Shown here piece by piece: positions 59,458 through 64,000 of a stretch of DNA of 64,000 bases. Source of the DNA: Novosphingobium sp. PP1Y (GTDB taxonomy: Bacteria; Pseudomonadota; Alphaproteobacteria; Sphingomonadales; Sphingomonadaceae). Where the stretch lies: positions 496,001 to 560,000 of the forward strand of contig NC_015583.1 in the NCBI RefSeq assembly GCF_000253255.1, in the 5' to 3' direction. The notes beneath the pieces were generated by a model, which saw nothing but the letters and a program-made list of their open reading frames with translations, had not been told where the DNA came from and ran no database searches. The stretch's first letter is position 1. The number at the start of each line of letters is the position of its first letter. The position numbers and the translations under genes were made by a program.

Positions 59458-59612
59458 GTGATTCGCCTGAAATTATCGGGCCGCCAAATGCTGCGGCTAG
59501 GTGTTTGGACAGGCCCTGTAATCCCAATGCAATATTGAGCGCAAGCACGGCGAGTCGCCCAGGCACTGCGCTGTTGGCGCAAACGGCCTGCCCGAAACGC
59601 CACCATGCCCTC

Positions 59613-59644
59613 CAAAATTAAAACAGACATGAATGATTGTCTTT
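59613..59644. promoter_or_regulatory. Shared catabolic operator motif, ligase promoter copy
   Basis: AAAATTAAAA, core CAGACATGAATG (59,623-59,634), then ATTGTCTTTT, in the TetR/acyl-CoA-ligase divergent promoter. AGACA...TGTCT also forms an inverted repeat here. Confidence 0.6.
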
Positions 59645-59745
59645 TCCGTTTGCCTTGATAAGCTCGCTGCAAACGAAGGTCCTCGGTCTGACTCGTCGTT
59701 CGGCGGGCGCATCGCGGGTCAAGGCAAAGATTGGGAGAGCAGGCG

Positions 59746-61383
59746 ATGGGCGATCAAAAGCCGATCCTGACCATGGGCGCGATGGTCCGCGCTTCGGCGG
59801 GGCGTCATGGTAAAAGCGATGCGATCGTGTTTCCTGACAGGCGGCTGAGCTATGAGGCGTTGAACCGGGCTGCCCGCGACTGGGCCAAGGCGATTGTGGC
59901 AATGGGCGTGAAGCCCGGTGACCACGTCGGCATCCTCCTGCCTACCTGTATCGATTTCATCACGGCATTCTATGGGATCACCATGGCTGGGGCCGTCGCG
60001 GTTCCGGTCAATGCCCGCTACCAGGCCAGCGAACTGGGCTATGTGGTGGCCAATGCCGATCTCGTGACGGTGATCACGACCGGCAAGGTCGCCGAAAGCG
60101 TCGATTTCGGCCTCCGGCTCGAAACGGCAATGCCCTCGCTTGTGCATCAGACGGATGCGTGGCGGCTCTCGCTCAAGGAAGCGCCGCGCCTGCGCAGCAT
60201 TGTCTGTCTCGACGAGAACTGCGCGGCCTATCTGATTCCCGCCCGCGCCGCGCTGGCGGCAGGCGAGAGAGTCGATGAAGCCGAGATCGATGCGCGGATC
60301 GATGCGGTGGAGCCGGGCGATACCTCGATGATCCTCTATACATCGGGGACGACGGCCAATCCCAAGGGCGCGATGATCAGCCATCGCGCGCAAGTGGCGA
60401 ACAGCCGCAACCTCGGTGTGCGCTACGAATGCACCGCGCAGGACAAGGTCTGGTCTCCGCTGCCGATCTTCCACATCGCGGGAATCCTGCCGATGACGAT
60501 GATCCTCGATCTGGGCGGTGCCTACATGACGATCCCCCATTTCGATGCGGGCGTGGGGCTGGAAATGCTTGGCCGGGAAGGCGCGACGATTGCCTATCCC
60601 AGCTTCGTGACGATCATGCAGGGCCTGATTACCCACCCGAGTTTCGAGAAGACCGACCTCTCGCGCCTGCGTGTCATGAACTCGAATTTCGCGGTCCAGC
60701 CCGAATGGATCAAGCTCGCCGTTTCCGAGGCGATGCCGCACACGATCCAGGTCGGCACTTACGGCCTCACCGAGGCGGCCGGCACGGTTTCGACCAGCCG
60801 CCTGTCCGACAGCTACGAAGTGCGCACGGGGCGATGCGGCGTACCGCTGGATGAATGGAAGGTACGCATCGTCGATCCCGAGACCGGCGCGGACTGCGGA
60901 CCGGACGAGCGCGGCGAGATCGTGCTGGGCGGGCCCAACGTGCTCCAGGGTTATTACAATGCCCCCGACAAGACCGCCGAGGCGATCCGCGACGGCTGGT
61001 TCCACACCGGCGATATCGGCTCGATCGATGCGCAGGGTAACGTGATGTTCCACGGCCGGCTCAAGGACATGCTCAAGGTCGGCGGGGAGAATGTTGCCGC
61101 AGCCGAGATCGAGGCGATGCTGCAGACCCATCCCGCGGTGAAGCTGGCGCAAGTCGTCGGACTTCCCGACGATCGCTATGTGGAAGTGCCGGCTGCCTTC
61201 GTCGAACTGGCGGATGGGGAAAGCGTAAGCGAACAGGAACTGATCGAGCACTGCAAGGGCCGCATCGCCGGCTTCAAGGTGCCGCGCCATGTCCGCTTCG
61301 TCGATGAATGGCCGATGTCGACTTCGAAGATTCAGAAATTCCGCCTGCGCGAAGATCTTATTGCCGAACTGCAGACCGCTTGA
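59746..61383 (+). CDS. AMP-dependent acyl-CoA synthetase/ligase
   Basis: A 545-residue adenylate-forming ligase. The P-loop-like AMP motif is LYTSGTTANPKGAMISH (about 196-212). The A5 region is GTYGLTEAAG, the hinge region is GWFHTGDIG...KDMLKVGGENV, and the C-terminal catalytic Lys is in TSKIQKFRLR. It activates a carboxylic acid with ATP and CoA; the family covers fatty, aromatic and side-chain acids. GGGAGAGCAGGCG precedes the ATG. The acid probably derives from the imported substrate. Confidence 0.92.
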   Translation: MGDQKPILTMGAMVRASAGRHGKSDAIVFPDRRLSYEALNRAARDWAKAIVAMGVKPGDHVGILLPTCIDFITAFYGITMAGAVAVPVNARYQASELGYVVANADLVTVITTGKVAESVDFGLRLETAMPSLVHQTDAWRLSLKEAPRLRSIVCLDENCAAYLIPARAALAAGERVDEAEIDARIDAVEPGDTSMILYTSGTTANPKGAMISHRAQVANSRNLGVRYECTAQDKVWSPLPIFHIAGILPMTMILDLGGAYMTIPHFDAGVGLEMLGREGATIAYPSFVTIMQGLITHPSFEKTDLSRLRVMNSNFAVQPEWIKLAVSEAMPHTIQVGTYGLTEAAGTVSTSRLSDSYEVRTGRCGVPLDEWKVRIVDPETGADCGPDERGEIVLGGPNVLQGYYNAPDKTAEAIRDGWFHTGDIGSIDAQGNVMFHGRLKDMLKVGGENVAAAEIEAMLQTHPAVKLAQVVGLPDDRYVEVPAAFVELADGESVSEQELIEHCKGRIAGFKVPRHVRFVDEWPMSTSKIQKFRLREDLIAELQTA

Positions 61384-61400
61384 CGGCATTGCGCGGATTC

Positions 61401-61431
61401 ATAAAAAAGCAGTCGTGACTGTCTTTTTTAT
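61401..61431. promoter_or_regulatory. Shared catabolic operator motif, SDR-Rieske promoter copy
   Basis: AAAAAAG, core CAGTCGTGACTG (61,410-61,421), then TCTTTTTTA, 108 bp upstream of the SDR-Rieske-E1 unit. CAGTC/GACTG is a perfect inverted repeat here. Confidence 0.6.
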
Positions 61432-61529
61432 TGCGCGGGCCGGGGGGAGTCTCTTAGACTGGGGACGAGAATGCATGGCATTCGCAGCGAAGAAGCGCTG
61501 TGATCCGGTAACGACAAGGACGAGGTGAG

Positions 61530-62291
61530 ATGGATCTGGGACTGGCAGGCAAGAAGGCTATCCTCGTAGGTGCAGCGCGTGGTATCGGCTATGCCGTGGC
61601 GGAAGTTCTTGCGCGTGAAGGCTGCGACATCGCGCTGACCGCGCGTAGCGAAGACAGCGTCAAGGACGCCGTCGCCGAGCTGAGCAAGTATGGCACCCGC
61701 GTGGTCGGCAGGCCGGCAAATGCCAAGCAGCCCGATGAGTACAAGGCCTGGATCGAATGGGCCATCGAGGAACTGGACGGCGTCGATATCCTTGTGCCAT
61801 TTACCTCCGCCGGCGGGGGCATGGGTACCGAGAAGTACTGGTACAATGCCTTCGAGCTGGACCTGATGGGCGCCGTGCGTGCGGTCGAAGGCGTCGTGCC
61901 GACGATGACAGAGCAAGGTAAGGGCTCGATCGTCCTGATCGCGACGACTTCCGTGCTCGAGGCCATGGGCGGGCCGCAGCCCTACAACGCTCTCAAGGCC
62001 AGCCTGGTCACCTGGGGCAAGCAGCTTGCGCTGTTCCATGGCAAGGACGGCATTCGCGTCAATGTCGTCTCGCCCGGACCGATCGAGTTCGAAGGCGGCA
62101 ATTGGGACATGATCAAGGGCACAATGGAGAAATTCTACAAGGCTCAGCTTCGCCAGCAGCCGATGGGGCGCCTCGGACGGCCCGACGAAGTGGCCAAGGC
62201 CATCGTCTTCCTGGCCAGCGAGGCTGCGAGCTGGTGCAACGGATCGCACCTCGTGGTCGACGGGGGCTATACCAACCGGACACACTTCTGA
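61530..62291 (+). CDS. Short-chain dehydrogenase/reductase
   Basis: A 253-residue SDR with the cofactor loop VGAARGIGYAV and catalytic YNALK. It departs from the family in the NNAG position, which reads PFTSAGG. The C-terminus is GSHLVVDGGYTNRTHF. TGATG coupling with the Rieske gene that follows suggests a linked step, such as oxidation of the product of that oxygenase. Confidence 0.88.
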   Translation: MDLGLAGKKAILVGAARGIGYAVAEVLAREGCDIALTARSEDSVKDAVAELSKYGTRVVGRPANAKQPDEYKAWIEWAIEELDGVDILVPFTSAGGGMGTEKYWYNAFELDLMGAVRAVEGVVPTMTEQGKGSIVLIATTSVLEAMGGPQPYNALKASLVTWGKQLALFHGKDGIRVNVVSPGPIEFEGGNWDMIKGTMEKFYKAQLRQQPMGRLGRPDEVAKAIVFLASEAASWCNGSHLVVDGGYTNRTHF

Positions 62292-63658
62292 TGAAACGGC
62301 ATGTCATGGGATGGGACGCGGCAGCGATGGACGTGAGACGCGTCGTCGATGTGCCGCGTGTCGACCCGGAGACCACCGGCAACGGAACGCCTGTCGAGAA
62401 GGCTCCCGACCCCGAACTGGGCACCGAGCTGATCCCGGCTGAGCGTTACTATTCACCCGAGTTCATGAAGCTCGAGTGGGAGCGGGTCTGGACCAAGGTC
62501 TGGCTTCTGGGCGGCCGCTCGGACGATATCAGGGAACCGGGCGACTACATCTGCACCGACATCGGCAAGGAATCGGTGCTGATCGTGCGCCAGATCGACG
62601 GATCGGTGCGGTGCTTTCCCAATGTCTGCCTGCATCGCGGCAATCGCCTGCGGCCCGAAGGGCGTGGCAATGCCGAGAACTTCAAGTGCATGTACCACCA
62701 CTGGACTTACGGTCTCGACGGCAGGCTCGAGCATATTCCGGACATGTGCACTTTCTTCCAGGGTGGTCCTCCGGGCATGGCGGCCACGTCGCTGCCCTGT
62801 GTCGAGTGGAACAGCTTCGTGTGGTTCTCGCTCGATACCGAGGTGGAGCCCTTCGATGATTTCATCGCACCGATGCGCCAGCACCTGGAGCCCTATCATC
62901 CCGAACGCATGGCGTGGAAGCGCGACATTACCGTGGAATGGGACTGCAACTGGAAGACCTCGGTCGATGCCTTCAACGAGACCTATCACGTGCAGGGCAT
63001 CCACCCGCAGCTGCAGTGGTATCTCGACGACATCAACGTCCAGATCGACTGCTACGGCAAGCACAGTCGCTATCTGATCCCGTTCGCGGCGATCAGTCCG
63101 CGCGTGGCCATGCCCAGTCAGATTCCGCCGGCCATCCATGAGATCATGGTCAATGCCGGCATGGACCCGGCCGAATATGAAGGCCGCGTCAGCGATATCC
63201 GCCGTGACGTCCAGTTGTTCAAGCGTGAGCACGGGGCCGAGCAGGGCAAGGACTACTCCGAGCTCAATGACGACCAGCTGACCGACGACTATCACTACCT
63301 GATATTTCCGAACATCTCGGTCAACGTGCATGCCGACGACATCATGTTGTTCCGTCAGCGCCCACACGCGAGCGATCCGAACAAGATGTATTACGACATC
63401 TGGATGTTCGAGATCGTTCCCGAGGGCGAGGAATGGCCCGAGCGCGTGCGCCACCAGCGCTTCCGGCACGGCGACAAGACCATCGGCCAGGTGCTCGACC
63501 AGGATGCCTTCAATCTGCCGACGGTACAGCTGGGCATGCAGTCGGATCATTTTCCCGGTCTCTGGATCGGAGACCAGGAACTGCGGATCCGGCACTTCCA
63601 CTCCGCACTCGACGACTACATCTACGGGCCCGGCCAGAAACAGCCGGGCGATATCTAG
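62291..63658 (+). CDS. Rieske non-heme iron oxygenase alpha subunit
   Basis: A 455-residue alpha subunit of the same broad group as the two at 54,120 and 55,478 but clearly more distant. The Rieske site is CLHRGNRL...CMYHHW, and the iron site is NWKTSVDAFNETYHVQGIHP with Asp in GQVLDQDAFNLP. The N-terminus has a 45-residue extension. The ATG overlaps the SDR stop (TGATG). No beta subunit or reductase follows; the next gene is an E1 alpha. Confidence 0.92.
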   Translation: MKRHVMGWDAAAMDVRRVVDVPRVDPETTGNGTPVEKAPDPELGTELIPAERYYSPEFMKLEWERVWTKVWLLGGRSDDIREPGDYICTDIGKESVLIVRQIDGSVRCFPNVCLHRGNRLRPEGRGNAENFKCMYHHWTYGLDGRLEHIPDMCTFFQGGPPGMAATSLPCVEWNSFVWFSLDTEVEPFDDFIAPMRQHLEPYHPERMAWKRDITVEWDCNWKTSVDAFNETYHVQGIHPQLQWYLDDINVQIDCYGKHSRYLIPFAAISPRVAMPSQIPPAIHEIMVNAGMDPAEYEGRVSDIRRDVQLFKREHGAEQGKDYSELNDDQLTDDYHYLIFPNISVNVHADDIMLFRQRPHASDPNKMYYDIWMFEIVPEGEEWPERVRHQRFRHGDKTIGQVLDQDAFNLPTVQLGMQSDHFPGLWIGDQELRIRHFHSALDDYIYGPGQKQPGDI

Positions 63659-63684
63659 CCACACGCATTTGCCGGGGAGAGGGC

Positions 63685-64000
63685 ATGCAATTCAATCGCG
63701 ACGAACTGCTCGGTGCATATCGCCGGATGAAGACGATCCGCGCGTTCGAGGAACGCCTGCACGACGAGATCAAGACCGGCGAGATCGCGGGCTTCACCCA
63801 TCTCTATGCTGGGCAGGAAGCGGTTGCCGTTGGCATCTGCGATCAGCTCACCGTGGATGACAAGATCGTCTCGACCCACCGCGGCCACGGCCACTGCATC
63901 GCCAAGGGCTGCGACGTGAAGGGAATGATGAAGGAGATCTACGGAAAGGCCGGAGGGCTTTGCAAGGGCCGGGGCGGGTCGATGCACATTGCCGACCTTG
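63685..64000 (+). CDS. Thiamine-dependent dehydrogenase E1 alpha subunit (partial)
   Basis: The first 105 codons of a second E1 alpha. MKTIRAFEERLHDEIKTGEIAG, THRGHGHCIAKG and GGLCKGRGGSMHIADL match pyruvate/acetoin-type E1 alpha, with the thiamine motif expected beyond the edge. GGGGAGAGGGC precedes the ATG. It lies 26 bp behind a Rieske gene and so is in the same operon. It is a different protein from the E1 alpha at 48,627. Confidence 0.88.
   Translation, partial: MQFNRDELLGAYRRMKTIRAFEERLHDEIKTGEIAGFTHLYAGQEAVAVGICDQLTVDDKIVSTHRGHGHCIAKGCDVKGMMKEIYGKAGGLCKGRGGSMHIADL

Noticed and set aside
59719..61389. A 556-codon open frame antisense to the acyl-CoA ligase
   Set aside because: No recognisable domain, while the plus strand has all ligase motifs.
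1..64000. CRISPR arrays, tRNA or rRNA genes, insertion sequences
   Set aside because: No regularly spaced repeats, cloverleaf-type genes, or transposase-like reading frames were recognised anywhere in the window.

Overview
The window looks like part of a large plasmid or chromid of an alphaproteobacterium, most likely a sphingomonad of the Novosphingobium/Sphingobium kind. That assignment is inferred from the gene content: TonB-dependent receptors with Sphingomonadales-style plugs, GGAGAG-type ribosome binding sites, high-GC codon use, and a RepA-iteron-ParA-ParB replication and partition block. No transposase, rRNA, tRNA or CRISPR array was seen.

Bases 1-17,150 carry a surface-structure region. 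Two histidine kinases of the HxxxQPL type meet tail to tail. A nearly complete tad (Flp type IVb pilus) operon follows: cpaB, cpaC, cpaE, cpaF, tadB, tadC, tadD, a tadG-like gene, a 59-residue Flp prepilin, a tadE-like minor pilin and a degenerate prepilin-peptidase-like protein. A response regulator comes next. On the opposite strand lies a second unit: an FhaC/ShlB-type two-partner secretion transporter, a small 2-oxoglutarate/Fe(II) hydroxylase, and cpaA, the intact prepilin peptidase. A perfect 20-bp palindrome precedes the hydroxylase-cpaA pair, and a 12-bp piece of it recurs upstream of cpaB, so the two pilus loci may share a regulator.

Bases 17,600-23,400 are the maintenance module. 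repA is read leftwards from an iteron array with core GAGATCATCGGT. parA and parB are read rightwards, with two GTTGCCACGTGGCAAC palindromes (candidate parS sites) between them. A DUF1612-type plasmid protein with its own inverted-repeat promoter closes the module.

Bases 23,400-64,000 are an accessory catabolic region. It has LysR and TetR regulators, an isovaleryl-CoA-dehydrogenase-like enzyme with a CitE-like lyase, and a metallo-beta-lactamase-fold hydrolase with an outer-membrane channel and two MFS transporters. It also has two TonB receptors, two PQQ dehydrogenases of different classes, three related Rieske oxygenase alpha subunits, five SDR-type or YbaK-type accessory enzymes, an acyl-CoA ligase, and several small ABM, SnoaL, VOC and cupin proteins. 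The most unusual unit is an eight-gene operon (45,644-53,323) with thiamine-dependent E1 alpha and beta subunits and an 80-residue free-standing lipoyl protein, but no E2 or E3. A second E1 alpha gene begins at the right edge behind a Rieske gene.

Seven A/T-flanked 12-bp imperfect palindromes resembling CAATCATGATTG lie in six promoter regions between 33.8 and 61.4 kb. They suggest that most catabolic units answer to one regulator, plausibly the TetR protein at 58,801-59,457. The substrate cannot be named from the sequence. A hydrophobic, ring-containing compound, taken up through TonB receptors and processed by Rieske hydroxylation, dehydrogenation, CoA activation and a thiamine-dependent step, fits the gene set.
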